Assembly (NCBI GenBank): GCA_036558005.1
Contig: DATBGO010000301.1
Coordinates: forward strand, 32,438-96,437
Direction: 5' to 3'
From: DATBGO01 sp036558005
GTDB taxonomy: Bacteria > Actinomycetota > Actinomycetes > Streptosporangiales > Streptosporangiaceae
Length of the DNA stretch: 64,000 nt
Shown here: in pieces, positions 25,587 through 34,455 of the stretch
Layout: every line of letters begins with the position of its first letter
Numbering within the stretch: position 1 is the first letter of the stretch
Made by a program: the position numbers and the translations under genes
Notes under the pieces: generated by a model
What the model was told of the DNA's origin: nothing
The model's input: only the letters and a program-made list of their open reading frames with translations
The model's database searches: none

Positions 25587-25598
25587 TACTATCCGCCG
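25587..25598 (+). promoter_or_regulatory. Candidate leaderless promoter of S66 peptidase gene
   Basis: TACTAT (25587-25592) lies 6 nt before the ATG at 25599 and no ribosome-binding sequence is present, as expected for a leaderless start. Confidence 0.4.
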
Positions 25599-26588
25599 AT
25601 GGATGCCATCTACCCGGCGAAGCTGGCCCCCGGCGACCTGATCCGCGTCATCGCCCCGTCCCGTTCCCGCGCGATGGTCGCCGAGCACGATCACACCGCG
25701 ATCATCGAGGACCGGTTCGCCGGCCTCGGCCTGCGGCTGTCCTACGGCGAGCACGTCGACGAGCGGAACGCGCTGGACTCCGCGCCGGTCGGGCCCAGGG
25801 TCGCGGACCTGCACGCCGCGTTCGCCGACCCGCAGGTGGCCGGGATCCTCACCGTCATCGGCGGCTACAACAGCAATGAGCTGCTGCCCTACCTGGACTG
25901 GGAGCTGATCAGGGCCAACCCGAAGGTGTTCTGCGGCTACTCCGACATCACCGCGCTGCACGGCGCGATCAGCGCCAGGACCGGCCTGGTCAGCTACCTC
26001 GGACCGCACTGGTCCAGCTTCGGCATGGCCCGGCACTTCGACCAGACGCTGCGATGGTTCAGCGAGTGCCTGCTCGGCTCCGCGCCGGTCCGGCTGGCCC
26101 CGGCGAGCCAGTGGACCGACGACCTGTGGTTCATCGACCAGGAGCAGCGTGAGGTGCTGCCGGGCGAGGGCTGGTGGCCGCTCCAGCCGGGCACCGCGTC
26201 CGGCCGGCTGGCGGGCGGGAACCTGGCCACCATCACGATGCTGCCGGGCACCCCTTACATGCCCTCGCTGGCCGACGCGGTGCTGGTGGTCGAGGACGAC
26301 GCCGAGTCACAGCCGGCTCACTTCGCCAGGAACCTGACGTTCCTGCTGCAGCAGCCCGACGCCGCGACGATCCGGGGCCTGGTCATCGGCCGGTTCCAGC
26401 GGGCCAGCAACATGACCAGGCCGCTGCTGGAGCAGATCATCGCCGCCCAGCCGCGGCTGGCCGGCCTGCCGGTGCTGGCCAACGCGGACTTCGGGCACAC
26501 CAGCCCGATGGCCACGATCCCGCTCGGCGGCGAGGCCGAGTTGTGCGCCGGGCCCGGCGAGCCCGGCCTCGTCCTCACCCGCCACTAG
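25599..26588 (+). CDS. LD-carboxypeptidase / MccF-like S66 peptidase
   Basis: A 329-residue serine peptidase. KLAPGDLIRVIAPSRSRA is the family N-terminus. GYSDITALHGAIS carries the nucleophile Ser in the elbow. VVEDDAESQPAHFARNLTFLLQ and NADFGHTSPMATIPLG hold the Glu and His region of the Ser-Glu-His triad. Relatives either trim murein tetrapeptides in peptidoglycan recycling or inactivate microcin C-like aminoacyl nucleotides (MccF); the sequence alone does not decide. No signal peptide. Its last 282 bp are overlapped by the open frame of the convergent MFS gene. Confidence 0.88.
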   Translation: MDAIYPAKLAPGDLIRVIAPSRSRAMVAEHDHTAIIEDRFAGLGLRLSYGEHVDERNALDSAPVGPRVADLHAAFADPQVAGILTVIGGYNSNELLPYLDWELIRANPKVFCGYSDITALHGAISARTGLVSYLGPHWSSFGMARHFDQTLRWFSECLLGSAPVRLAPASQWTDDLWFIDQEQREVLPGEGWWPLQPGTASGRLAGGNLATITMLPGTPYMPSLADAVLVVEDDAESQPAHFARNLTFLLQQPDAATIRGLVIGRFQRASNMTRPLLEQIIAAQPRLAGLPVLANADFGHTSPMATIPLGGEAELCAGPGEPGLVLTRH

Positions 26589-28319
26589 GGCACGCCCCGC
26601 TGCGGCGGCCCGCGCCGCCCGGCCCCCCTGCCGTGCGGCCGGGGCGGCGTGCACGCCGTGCACGTAGATGCCGCCGCGCAGCAGCGACGCGACCGCCGCG
26701 ACCAGGCAGGCCGCGACCGCGAACCAGAACGCGACCGCGAGGCCGCGGGCGAACGGCGCCGAGATCAGCGACGGGAAGAAGGTGTGCCCGGTCAGGTAGG
26801 CGGCATGGCTGGCCGGCAGCCTGGTCAGCGCGTGGCCGAGCAGCGTCTGCACCGGGTTGTAGCCGAGCAGCGCGGCGAACATGATCGACACCGGCGGCAG
26901 CGCGGCCACCCGGGCCGCGTCCGCGCGCGGCACGCCCTGCGCGACCAGCCCGTGGGTCAGCGCGGCCGGCAGCGAGCCGGCCAGGCCCGCGATGATCAGC
27001 GTGAAGAATATCCCGATCGACAGCACCATGGCCGAGTTCTGGAAGGTTGCGCTCATCCCGGCCCCGACCCCGCGCTGCCCGGGCGGCAGGCTGTTCATGA
27101 TCCCGGCCCGGTTCGGCGAGGCGAACAGGCCCATGCCGATGCCGTTGGCCAGCAGGATGGCCGCGAACTGCCAGTAGGTGAAGTTGACCGGCAGCCGCTG
27201 CAGGAGCAGGAACGAGGCCGCGGCCACCAGCATCCCCCCGGTCGCGAACGGCCGCGCGCCGAACCGGTCCGACAGCCAGCCCGACAGCGGCCCGGCGATC
27301 AGGAACCCGGCGGTCAGCGGCAGCATCGCGATGCCCGCCCACAGCGGGGTCTGGCTGAAGCTGTAGCCGTGCACCGGCAGGTAGATCCCCTGCAGCCAGA
27401 TGATCAGGATGAACATCAGGCCGCCCCGGCCCAGGCCCGCCAGCAGGCTGGCCAGGTTGCCCGCGGTGAACGGGCGGATCCGCAGCAGCGACAGGCCGAA
27501 CATCGGCTCGGCGACCCTGCTCTCGATCACGCCGAACGCGCCGAGCACCGCGATCCCGCCGCCGATCAGGCCGAGCACCAGCGGGCTGGTCCAGCCCATC
27601 GTGTGCCCGCCGTAGGGCTGGATGCCGTAGGTGATCCCGGCCAGCAGCGCGATCAGGCCGGCGGCGAACGTGACGTTGCCCCACCAGTCCAGCCGGGCCG
27701 GCCGGCGGGTGCCCAGCTCGCGCAGCTTCAGGTAGGACCAGATCGTGCCGAGCACCCCGAACGGGACCGACACCAGGAACACCAGCCGCCAGCTGACCGG
27801 CCCGAGCACGCCGCCGAGCACCAGGCCGATGAACGAGCCCGCGATCCCGGCCACCTGGTTCAGCCCGAGCGCCAGCCCGCGCTCGCTGGCCGGGAACGCG
27901 TCGGTGAGGATGGCGCTGGAGTTGGCCATCAGCATCGCCCCGCCGACGCCCTGCAGCACCCGCATCGCGATCAGCCACCAGGCGGCCGCGCTGCCGTGCA
28001 TCCAGGTGACCGCCAGCGCGATCGAGAACAGCGCGAAGATGGCGAAGCCCAGGTTGTACATCCGGACCCGGCCGAACATGTCGCCGAGCCGCCCGAAGCT
28101 CACCACCAGCACGGCGGTGACCACCAGGTAGCCCATCAGCAGCCACAGCAGCAGGCTGGTGTTGCCCGGCCGCAGCGGGTTGACGCCGATGCCGCGGAAG
28201 ATATCGGGCAGCGCGATCAGCAGGATCGAGGCGTTGACGGTCGCCATCAGCACGCCGAGGGTGGTATTGGATAGGGCGACCCACTTATAGCGGGGGCCGG
28301 GACGGGACTGGCTGAGCAT
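26307..28319 (-). CDS. MFS transporter, DHA2 (14-TM) family, with anomalous C-terminal extension
   Basis: A 670-residue open frame. Residues 1 to about 575 are a 14-helix drug:H+ antiporter: TVNASILLIALPDIFRGIG (motif near TM1), SFGRLGDMFGRVRMYNLGF (motif A), RVLQGVGGAMLMANSSAILTDAFPASERGLALG (motif C region), and a last helix VAFWFAVAACLVAAVASLLRGG. The remaining about 90 residues are Gln/Arg/Gly-rich and are the antisense reading of the S66 peptidase gene. The stop at 26307 is the only one in frame, so either the tail is made or a frameshift has removed the true stop near 26590-26650. A 7-bp inverted repeat lies 75 bp upstream of the ATG. Confidence 0.8.
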   Translation of the reverse strand: MLSQSRPGPRYKWVALSNTTLGVLMATVNASILLIALPDIFRGIGVNPLRPGNTSLLLWLLMGYLVVTAVLVVSFGRLGDMFGRVRMYNLGFAIFALFSIALAVTWMHGSAAAWWLIAMRVLQGVGGAMLMANSSAILTDAFPASERGLALGLNQVAGIAGSFIGLVLGGVLGPVSWRLVFLVSVPFGVLGTIWSYLKLRELGTRRPARLDWWGNVTFAAGLIALLAGITYGIQPYGGHTMGWTSPLVLGLIGGGIAVLGAFGVIESRVAEPMFGLSLLRIRPFTAGNLASLLAGLGRGGLMFILIIWLQGIYLPVHGYSFSQTPLWAGIAMLPLTAGFLIAGPLSGWLSDRFGARPFATGGMLVAAASFLLLQRLPVNFTYWQFAAILLANGIGMGLFASPNRAGIMNSLPPGQRGVGAGMSATFQNSAMVLSIGIFFTLIIAGLAGSLPAALTHGLVAQGVPRADAARVAALPPVSIMFAALLGYNPVQTLLGHALTRLPASHAAYLTGHTFFPSLISAPFARGLAVAFWFAVAACLVAAVASLLRGGIYVHGVHAAPAARQGGRAARAAAAGRALVAGEDEAGLAGPGAQLGLAAERDRGHRAGVPEVRVGQHRQAGQPRLGGDDLLQQRPGHVAGPLEPADDQAPDRRGVGLLQQERQVPGEVSRL

Positions 28320-28393
28320 GCGGGTTCCTCCGGGACGGGGCCTGGCCCCGGCGCGGGCCAGCCGCGCCCGGGGTGGTCCCGGGGCCGATTAAC

Positions 28394-28417
28394 GTTAGTT
28401 GCTTTATACGAACTAAC
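28394..28417. promoter_or_regulatory. 7-bp inverted repeat in divergent promoter region, candidate operator
   Basis: GTTAGTT (28394-28400) and AACTAAC (28411-28417) flank GCTTTATACG. This is an AT-rich patch between the leftward DHA2 exporter (ATG at 28319) and the rightward universal stress gene (28473). The arrangement suits a TetR- or MarR-type dimer. No regulator gene is adjacent. Confidence 0.5.
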
Positions 28418-28472
28418 TTTGCTGGCGTAGTGTTCCCGTATCCGGGAAGTACTTGGCGCGAGGACCGGACCG

Positions 28473-29003
28473 ATGAACCACCCAGAGCCGCAGCCCGCGG
28501 GCCAGCCGCCCGATCCCGCGGCCAGGCCCGAGCAGGCGGCTGAGCCCGCCCCTGACCCCCGGCAGGACCAGGACCTGGATCAGGACCTGGAGTGCCCGGT
28601 GCTGGCCGGCTTCGACGGCTCGCCGCCGAGCCGGAACGCGCTGGCCTACGCGGCGGGCATGGCCCGGCGGCTGGACCGGCCGCTGCTCGTGGTCTACGTG
28701 ACCCCCCGCGACTCCTACTGCGAGCCGCTGACCGGCCAGGTCATCGGCACCGTCCGGGACCGTGACGAGATCGGCCGGTGGTTGCTGGGCGAGCTGGGCC
28801 AGGTCTGCGACGCCGACGGCCTGCGGGTGCGCGCGCTCATCCGGTCCGGCACCCCGGCCAGGGAACTCGCCGCCGCGGCCGTCGAGTGGTCCGCGGACGC
28901 CCTGGTCATCGGGGCCTCCGGGCACGCCTGGCACCAGCTGGCCGGCTCGGTCCCCGGCTGGCTGGCCCGGCACGTGCACTGCCCCCTGATCATCGTGCCC
29001 TGA
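28473..29003 (+). CDS. Universal stress protein (UspA family)
   Basis: A 176-residue protein with a Pro/Asp/Gln-rich N-terminal tail of about 40 residues (PEPQPAGQPPDPAARPEQ, then DQDLDQDLE) followed by one Usp domain: PVLAGFDGSPPSRNALAYAAGMA, PLLVVYVTP, ALIRSGTPARELAAAAVEWSADALVIGASGHAWHQLAGSVPGWLARHVHCPLIIVP. The ATP-loop pattern G-x2-G-x9-G-S is shortened here (GASG, seven residues, GS), so nucleotide binding may be altered. It stands alone, opposite a DHA2 exporter. Confidence 0.88.
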   Translation: MNHPEPQPAGQPPDPAARPEQAAEPAPDPRQDQDLDQDLECPVLAGFDGSPPSRNALAYAAGMARRLDRPLLVVYVTPRDSYCEPLTGQVIGTVRDRDEIGRWLLGELGQVCDADGLRVRALIRSGTPARELAAAAVEWSADALVIGASGHAWHQLAGSVPGWLARHVHCPLIIVP

Positions 29004-29088
29004 CGAGGCCGGACCGGGCAGTATGGGACGATCGCCCCGGTGTGGCTGTTGTGCCCGCGGCGGCGGGCGGTGACCTGGCGGAGGGATC

Positions 29089-29856
29089 ATGGACCTGTTC
29101 GACCTGTCGGGTAAGACGGCCGTCGTCACCGGGGGCACCCGCGGCATCGGGCTGATGATCGCGCGCGGCCTGCTGGCGGCCGGGGCGCGGGTGTACATCA
29201 GCTCCAGGAAGCCCGGCGCGTGCGCGGCCGCGGAGCGGGAACTGGCCGGCTACGGCCCGGTCACCGCGATCCCGGCCGACCTGTCGACCGAGGCCGAGTG
29301 CCTGCGGCTGGCCGGCGCGGTCGGCGAGCGCGAGCAGGCCCTGCACATCCTGGTCAACAACGCGGGCGCCACCTGGGGCGCGCCGCTGGCCGAGTTCCCC
29401 GCCGCGGCCTGGGACAAGGTGCTCGACCTCAACCTGAAGGGGCCGTTCTTCCTGACCCGGGCGTTCCTGCCGCTGCTGGCGGCCGCGGGGACGGCGAGCG
29501 ACCCGGCCCGGGTGATCAACGTCGGCAGCATCGACGGGCTGCGGGTGCCCTCGCTGCCCACCTACGCCTACTCCGCCAGCAAGGCCGGGCTGCATCACCT
29601 GACCCGGGTGCTCGCCAGGGAGCTCGGCCCGCGGCACATCACCGTGAACGCGGTCGCGCCAGGGCCGTTCGAGTCCAAGATGATGGCCGCCACGCTGCGG
29701 GAGCACGGCGACGCGATCGCGGCCGCCGCGCCGCTGCGGCGGATCGGCCGGCCCGACGACATGGCCGGGGTCGCGGTGTACCTGAGCTCGCGGGCGGGCG
29801 CGTACGTCACCGGCGCGGTCATCCCGGTCGACGGCGGCCTGGGCACAACGGTCTGA
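29089..29856 (+). CDS. SDR family oxidoreductase
   Basis: A 255-residue short-chain dehydrogenase. Cofactor motif TGGTRGIG (14-21), NNAG (NNAGATWGAP), catalytic Ser in GSIDGLRVPSLPTYAYSASKAG with Tyr and Lys in YxxxK, and a PG motif (VAPGPFESKMM). The ending SSRAGAYVTGAVIPVDGGLGTTV is that of classical SDRs. An Arg after the second cofactor strand (SSRKPG) favours NADP(H). The start ATG at 29089 follows GGAGGG. Substrate unknown. Confidence 0.9.
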   Translation: MDLFDLSGKTAVVTGGTRGIGLMIARGLLAAGARVYISSRKPGACAAAERELAGYGPVTAIPADLSTEAECLRLAGAVGEREQALHILVNNAGATWGAPLAEFPAAAWDKVLDLNLKGPFFLTRAFLPLLAAAGTASDPARVINVGSIDGLRVPSLPTYAYSASKAGLHHLTRVLARELGPRHITVNAVAPGPFESKMMAATLREHGDAIAAAAPLRRIGRPDDMAGVAVYLSSRAGAYVTGAVIPVDGGLGTTV

Positions 29857-29986
29857 GCCGGCCGGCGAGTGCCAATCCCGGCCTTCGCCCTGCGGTAGAG
29901 TCATCCGGACCAAATCAACCGCGTCCGGCGCCGGCCGCCCGGCCGCCCGCCGCGGCCCGGCTCCGTCTCAGGGGGCGAATCCCGCT

Positions 29987-31018
29987 ATGAAGGCTCTGGT
30001 GAAGGCAGCAGCCGAGCCGGGGCTGCGGACCGAGGACGTGCCGCTTCCCAAGCCCGGCCGCGACGACGTGCTGGTGCGGGTGCTGCGGACCGGGGTCTGC
30101 GGCACCGACCTGCACATCTACGAATGGGACGGCTGGGCCCAGGCGAACGTGCCGGTACCGCTGGTCATCGGGCACGAGTTCGCCGGACAGGTGGTCGAGG
30201 TCGGCGCGGACGTCCGCGACGTCAGGGACGGCGACCTGGTCAGCGGCGAAGGCCACCTGGTCTGCGGCCGGTGCCGCAACTGCATGGCGGGCCGGCGGGT
30301 GCAGTGCGCCAGGACCAGGGGCATCGGGGTCAACCACCCGGGCGCGTTCGCCGAGTACATCGCCATGCCGGCCGCGAACGTCTGGGTCCACCCCGAGGGC
30401 ACCGACCTGGACGTGGCGGGCATCTTCGACCCGTTCGGCAACGCCGTGCACACCGCGCTCACCTTCCCGGTCATCGGCGAGGACGTGCTCATCACCGGCG
30501 CGGGCCCGATCGGGCTGATGGCCGCGATCGTGGCCAGGCACGCCGGCGCCCGGCACATCGTCATCACCGACGTCTCCCCGTACCGGCTGGACCTGGCCCG
30601 CCGGATCGGCGTCACGCTGGCCGTGGACCCGTCCGCCACCAGCATGACCGACGCGATGGCCGAGCTGGGCATGCGCGAGGGCTTCGACGTCGGGATGGAG
30701 ATGTCGGGCAAGCCGAGCGCGCTGCGCTGCATGCTGGCCGCGATGACCCACGGCGGCAGGATCGCGCTGCTCGGGCTGCCGGCGCAGGAGTTCGGGGTGG
30801 ACTGGGCGCACCTGGTCCTCAACATGATCACGATCAAGGGCATCTACGGCCGCCAGATGTTCGAGACCTGGTATGAGATGGCGGTCCTGATCCAGTCCGG
30901 GGTCGACATCAGCCCGGTCATCACCCACCGGTTCGACGCGATGGACTTTGACGCGGCCTTCGCGACCGTCCGCAGCGGGCTGTGCGGGAAGGTCGTCCTG
31001 AGCTGGGCAGACCGCTGA
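29987..31018 (+). CDS. tdh: L-threonine 3-dehydrogenase
   Basis: A 343-residue zinc-dependent medium-chain dehydrogenase that oxidises L-threonine to 2-amino-3-ketobutyrate with NAD+. Catalytic zinc ligands lie in GVCGTDLHIYEWD and IGHEFAGQV. The structural zinc Cys cluster is GEGHLVCGRCRNCMAGRRVQCARTRGIGVN, matching E. coli Tdh closely. The Rossmann motif is TGAGPIGLMA, with an Asp at the end of the second strand (ITDVSPYR) for NAD+. It lies 30 bp upstream of kbl, and the two enzymes form the threonine to glycine plus acetyl-CoA route. Confidence 0.96.
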   Translation: MKALVKAAAEPGLRTEDVPLPKPGRDDVLVRVLRTGVCGTDLHIYEWDGWAQANVPVPLVIGHEFAGQVVEVGADVRDVRDGDLVSGEGHLVCGRCRNCMAGRRVQCARTRGIGVNHPGAFAEYIAMPAANVWVHPEGTDLDVAGIFDPFGNAVHTALTFPVIGEDVLITGAGPIGLMAAIVARHAGARHIVITDVSPYRLDLARRIGVTLAVDPSATSMTDAMAELGMREGFDVGMEMSGKPSALRCMLAAMTHGGRIALLGLPAQEFGVDWAHLVLNMITIKGIYGRQMFETWYEMAVLIQSGVDISPVITHRFDAMDFDAAFATVRSGLCGKVVLSWADR

Positions 31019-31048
31019 CTGAACGAGTGATAAGGGAGCAGAAGAAAA

Positions 31049-32230
31049 GTGTTCGCTGAGGTCCGCGACGAGATCCGCGCCGAGATTGACGGCATCAGGG
31101 CGGACGGGCTGTACAAATCCGAGCGCGTGATCGTGAGCCCGCAGCGGGCCAGTATCAAGGTGCACGGCGGCGCCGAGGTACTGAATTTCTGCGCCAACAA
31201 CTACCTGGGGCTGGCCGACGACTCGCGGATCATCGCCGCGGCCAAGGCGGCGCTGAACCAGTGGGGCTTCGGGCTCGCTAGCGTCCGGTTCATCTGCGGC
31301 ACCCAGGACGTGCACAAGCAGCTGGAACGGCGGCTCTCGGCCTACCTGCGGACCGAGGACACGATCTTGTACTCCTCCTGCTTCGATGCCAACGGCGGCT
31401 TGTTCGAGACGCTGCTCGGCGAGCAGGACGCGGTCATCAGCGACGAGCTGAACCACGCCTCGATCATCGACGGGGTCCGGCTGTGCCGGGCCAGGCGGCT
31501 GCGCTACCGCAACCGGGACATGGCCCACCTGGAGGAGCAGCTGAAGTCCGCCGCCGACGCCCGGCGCCGGCTGATCGCGACCGACGGCGTGTTCTCGATG
31601 GACGGCTACGTGGCGCCGCTGGATGAGATCTGCGAGCTGGCCGACCGCTACGACGCGATGGTGATGGTCGACGACTCGCACGCGGTCGGCTTCGTCGGCG
31701 AGCACGGCCGCGGCACGCCCGAGCTGCACGGGGTCGCCGACCGGGTGGACGTGGTCACCGGTACCCTCGGCAAGGCCATGGGCGGTGCCAGCGGCGGCTA
31801 CACCAGCGGCCGCAAGGAGATCATCGAGCTGCTGCGGCAGCGCTCGCGGCCCTACCTGTTCTCCAACTCGGTGGCCCCGGCCGTGGTCGGCGCGTCGCTG
31901 AAGGTGCTCGACCTGCTGGAGGCCGGCGGCGACCTGCGGGCCAGGCTGCGCGAGAACACCGCCTTGTTCCGCGAGCGGATGACCGGGCTGGGCTTCGACA
32001 TCCTGCCCGGCGACCACCCGATCGTCCCGGTGATGATCGGCGACGCGGCGAAGGCCAGCAAGCTTGCCGACCTGCTGCTGGCCAAGGGCGTGTACGTGAT
32101 CGGGTTCAGCTACCCGGTCGTCCCGGTCGGCAAGGCCAGGATCCGCTGCCAGGTGTCGGCCGCCCACTCCGGCGCCGACCTGGAGACCGCGGCCAGCGCC
32201 TTCGCCGCCGCCCGCGACGAGCTGGGCTGA
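31049..32230 (+). CDS. kbl: Glycine C-acetyltransferase (2-amino-3-ketobutyrate CoA ligase)
   Basis: A 393-residue PLP enzyme that cleaves 2-amino-3-ketobutyrate with CoA to glycine and acetyl-CoA, working directly on the unstable Tdh product. Family landmarks are FCANNYLGLADD, SVRFICGTQDVHKQLERRLSAYL, ATDGVFSMDGYVAPLDEICELADRYDAMVMVDDSHAVGFVG and the PLP-lysine loop TGTLGKAMGGASGGYT. The start is a GTG at 31049 preceded by AAGGGAG. The product could also feed serine synthesis. Confidence 0.96.
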   Translation: MFAEVRDEIRAEIDGIRADGLYKSERVIVSPQRASIKVHGGAEVLNFCANNYLGLADDSRIIAAAKAALNQWGFGLASVRFICGTQDVHKQLERRLSAYLRTEDTILYSSCFDANGGLFETLLGEQDAVISDELNHASIIDGVRLCRARRLRYRNRDMAHLEEQLKSAADARRRLIATDGVFSMDGYVAPLDEICELADRYDAMVMVDDSHAVGFVGEHGRGTPELHGVADRVDVVTGTLGKAMGGASGGYTSGRKEIIELLRQRSRPYLFSNSVAPAVVGASLKVLDLLEAGGDLRARLRENTALFRERMTGLGFDILPGDHPIVPVMIGDAAKASKLADLLLAKGVYVIGFSYPVVPVGKARIRCQVSAAHSGADLETAASAFAAARDELG

Positions 32231-32246
32231 CGCCGGCCCGCCGCGG

Positions 32247-32678
32247 TCAGCCGGGCGCGGTCGCGACCAGCTCGACCTCGTACCCGTCGGTGTTGGCCAG
32301 GTAGGCCGCGTAGTGAACGGGCCCGCCCGCGTACGGGTGGCTGGCCGCGAACATCAGCGTCCAGCCGTGCCCGGGCGCGGCTGCGGCCAGCTCGTCGACC
32401 CGCGCCCGGCTGCCCGCGTGGAAGGCCAGGTGATTCAGGCCCGGCCGGTGCCGGTCGTGCTCGGTGCCGGTCATCGCGGCCGAGCGCTCGATCACCAGGT
32501 AGGTGCCCTGCAGCAGCCAGCTGCGCCCGGCGGCCCAGGCCTGGTACGGCGCGTAGCCGAGCTCGGCCAGCAGCCAGCCCCACTGCGCGATGGCCCGGTC
32601 CAGGTCGGGCACCCACAGCTCGACGTGATGCAGCATCCCGCTGGCCGCCGCAACCGGCCCGGCCGGCATCTCAGTCAT
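32247..32678 (-). CDS. VOC (glyoxalase/bleomycin resistance) family protein
   Basis: A 143-residue single-domain protein of the vicinal oxygen chelate superfamily. LHHVELWVPDLDRAIAQWGWLLAELGY opens the fold with a metal-type His. RPGLNHLAFHAGSRARVDELAAAAPGHGW is the second module, and YAGGPVHYAAYLANTDGYEVELVA carries the terminal Glu. The start MTEMPAGP (ATG at 32676-32678) is preferred to the longer frame reaching 32753, which would overlap the divergent penicillin-binding protein gene. Substrate unknown. Convergent with kbl, 16 bp apart. Confidence 0.85.
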   Translation of the reverse strand: MTEMPAGPVAAASGMLHHVELWVPDLDRAIAQWGWLLAELGYAPYQAWAAGRSWLLQGTYLVIERSAAMTGTEHDRHRPGLNHLAFHAGSRARVDELAAAAPGHGWTLMFAASHPYAGGPVHYAAYLANTDGYEVELVATAPG

Positions 32679-32751
32679 AACTACCGAGGTTATTGTGGTG
32701 GCCCGGATCGCGCCCGCGGTCCGGGCCGCCGGCGAGCGGAAGGCAGGCGCC

Positions 32752-34422
32752 ATGTACCAGGACGGCAGCCGCCGCAGGCGGCGGCGGCTGATCGCCGCGG
32801 CGGTGGCGGTCGCGCTGATCGTCGCGGCCGGCGGAGTGACGGCCGGCTACCTGCTGCTGCGGACCATCGGCAGCCCGCGGCAGAGCGCCGCCAGTTACCT
32901 GTCGGCCTGGCAGCGGGACCGGTTCGCGGACATGGCCAAGGTCAGCGTGAACGGGCCGGCCGGCGGGCTGGCCGGGCCGCTGCGCCGGGCCGCGGCCCAG
33001 CTCGGCGCCCGGCAGCTGCGGCTGACCCCGGGCCAGGTCGCCGCCAGCGGCGACACCGCCCAGGCCAGGTTCACCGCCGCGGTCACCCTGGCCAGCGGCC
33101 AGGTCTGGCGCTACCAGGGCCTGCTGCGCCTGGTCAAGCGGGACCGGCGGTGGTGGGTGGCGTGGAGCCCGGCGGCGATCTACCCGAGGCTGCGGCCGGG
33201 CCAGCGGTTCGTGCTGCGCGCCGCATGGCCGGCCCGCGCCCCGGTGCTCGCCGCCGACGGCACCGACCTGACCTCGCCGCAGGTGATCGGCCAGTCCGGC
33301 TCGATCTCGCTGCTCACCGGCGGTGTCGCGGGCGCGACCGCGGCCCAGGCTAAGGCGCTCGGACCCGGTTACCGGGCCGGCCAGGCGATCGGGCAGGGCG
33401 GCATCGAGCAGGCCTACCAGGCCCGGCTGGCCGGGCGCCCCTCGCTCACCATCGCGATCGCCGGGCCGGGCAAGCGGCCAGGCCCGGCGATCGCGCACTT
33501 CCCCTCGGTCCCGGGCAAGCCGGTGAAGACCAGCCTCGACCTGCGGGTCCAGCTCGCCGCGTCGGCGGCGGTCCGGTCCGCCGGCACGAAGAAGCCGGTC
33601 GACCTGGTGGCGCTCCAGCCCTCCACCGGCAGGATCCTGGCGGTGGTCGAGCGGCCCGGCGGTTTCAACCGCGCGGTTCAGGGTGAGTTCCCGCCCGGCT
33701 CGACCTTCAAGGTGGTCACCGCGTCGGCGCTGGCCAGGGACGGGATGACCCCCGCCAGCAGGGTGCAGTGCCCCAGCCAGGCCAGCATCGGCGGCCGGGT
33801 CTTCCACAACGACAAGAACGAGCACCTGGGCCAGACCAGCCTGCTCAGCGCGTTCGCCGTCTCGTGCAACACCACGTTCGCGCTGCTGGCCACCCAGCGG
33901 CTGGACGGCAGGTCGCTGGCCTCGATGGCCGAGGACCTGGGCTACAACGCCCGGCCGGCCCTGGGCATCCCGGCACAGCTGGCCAGGTTCACCGTCCCGC
34001 ATGACCCGGTGAACCTGGCCGCCGACGCCTTCGGCCAGGGCACCGACCTGGTCAACCCGCTCAGCCAGGCCACCGTCGCGGCCGCCATCCAGGACGGAAC
34101 CTGGCGGCCGCCGGTGCTGGTGACCGGCCCGGCGCCCCGGCAGCTGGCCAGGCCCCGCCCGGTCAGCCCGGGGATCCTCACCGTGCTGCGCCCGATGATG
34201 CGCGCGGTGGTGACCAGCGGCACCGCCGCGGGCGTCGGCTTCCCTCCGGACGTCTACGGCAAGACCGGGACCGCCGAGTACGGCTCGGGGCCCAGCCCGC
34301 CATCGCACGGCTGGTTCATCGGCTTCCGCGGCGACCTGGCCTTCGCGGTGCTGGTCGAGGGCGGCGGCCTGGGCGCGGACAGCGCGGGGCCGATCGCCAA
34401 CAGCTTCCTGCGCAAGCTGTGA
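32752..34422 (+). CDS. Class B penicillin-binding protein (NTF2-like MecA-type N-domain plus transpeptidase)
   Basis: A 556-residue peptidoglycan transpeptidase. A basic start (MYQDGSRRRRRR) and one membrane anchor precede an NTF2-like MecA_N-type domain (about 40-140, SAASYLSAWQRDRFADMAKVSV). A dimerisation-type segment follows, then the transpeptidase domain with STFK (Ser317), SCN (Ser371) and KTG (Lys504). Residues such as RPSLTIAI and TSLDLRVQLAA match MecA/PBP2-like proteins. It faces the cell wall and cross-links peptide stems. The start ATG at 32752 is divergent from the VOC gene. Confidence 0.92.
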   Translation: MYQDGSRRRRRRLIAAAVAVALIVAAGGVTAGYLLLRTIGSPRQSAASYLSAWQRDRFADMAKVSVNGPAGGLAGPLRRAAAQLGARQLRLTPGQVAASGDTAQARFTAAVTLASGQVWRYQGLLRLVKRDRRWWVAWSPAAIYPRLRPGQRFVLRAAWPARAPVLAADGTDLTSPQVIGQSGSISLLTGGVAGATAAQAKALGPGYRAGQAIGQGGIEQAYQARLAGRPSLTIAIAGPGKRPGPAIAHFPSVPGKPVKTSLDLRVQLAASAAVRSAGTKKPVDLVALQPSTGRILAVVERPGGFNRAVQGEFPPGSTFKVVTASALARDGMTPASRVQCPSQASIGGRVFHNDKNEHLGQTSLLSAFAVSCNTTFALLATQRLDGRSLASMAEDLGYNARPALGIPAQLARFTVPHDPVNLAADAFGQGTDLVNPLSQATVAAAIQDGTWRPPVLVTGPAPRQLARPRPVSPGILTVLRPMMRAVVTSGTAAGVGFPPDVYGKTGTAEYGSGPSPPSHGWFIGFRGDLAFAVLVEGGGLGADSAGPIANSFLRKL

Positions 34423-34455
34423 CCGGACCCCCGCGCTGGCCCCGGCGGCCGCGGC

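Noticed and set aside
29915..32167. A 750-codon open frame antisense to tdh and kbl
   Set aside because: The opposite strand encodes two well-conserved enzymes; this frame has no family features.
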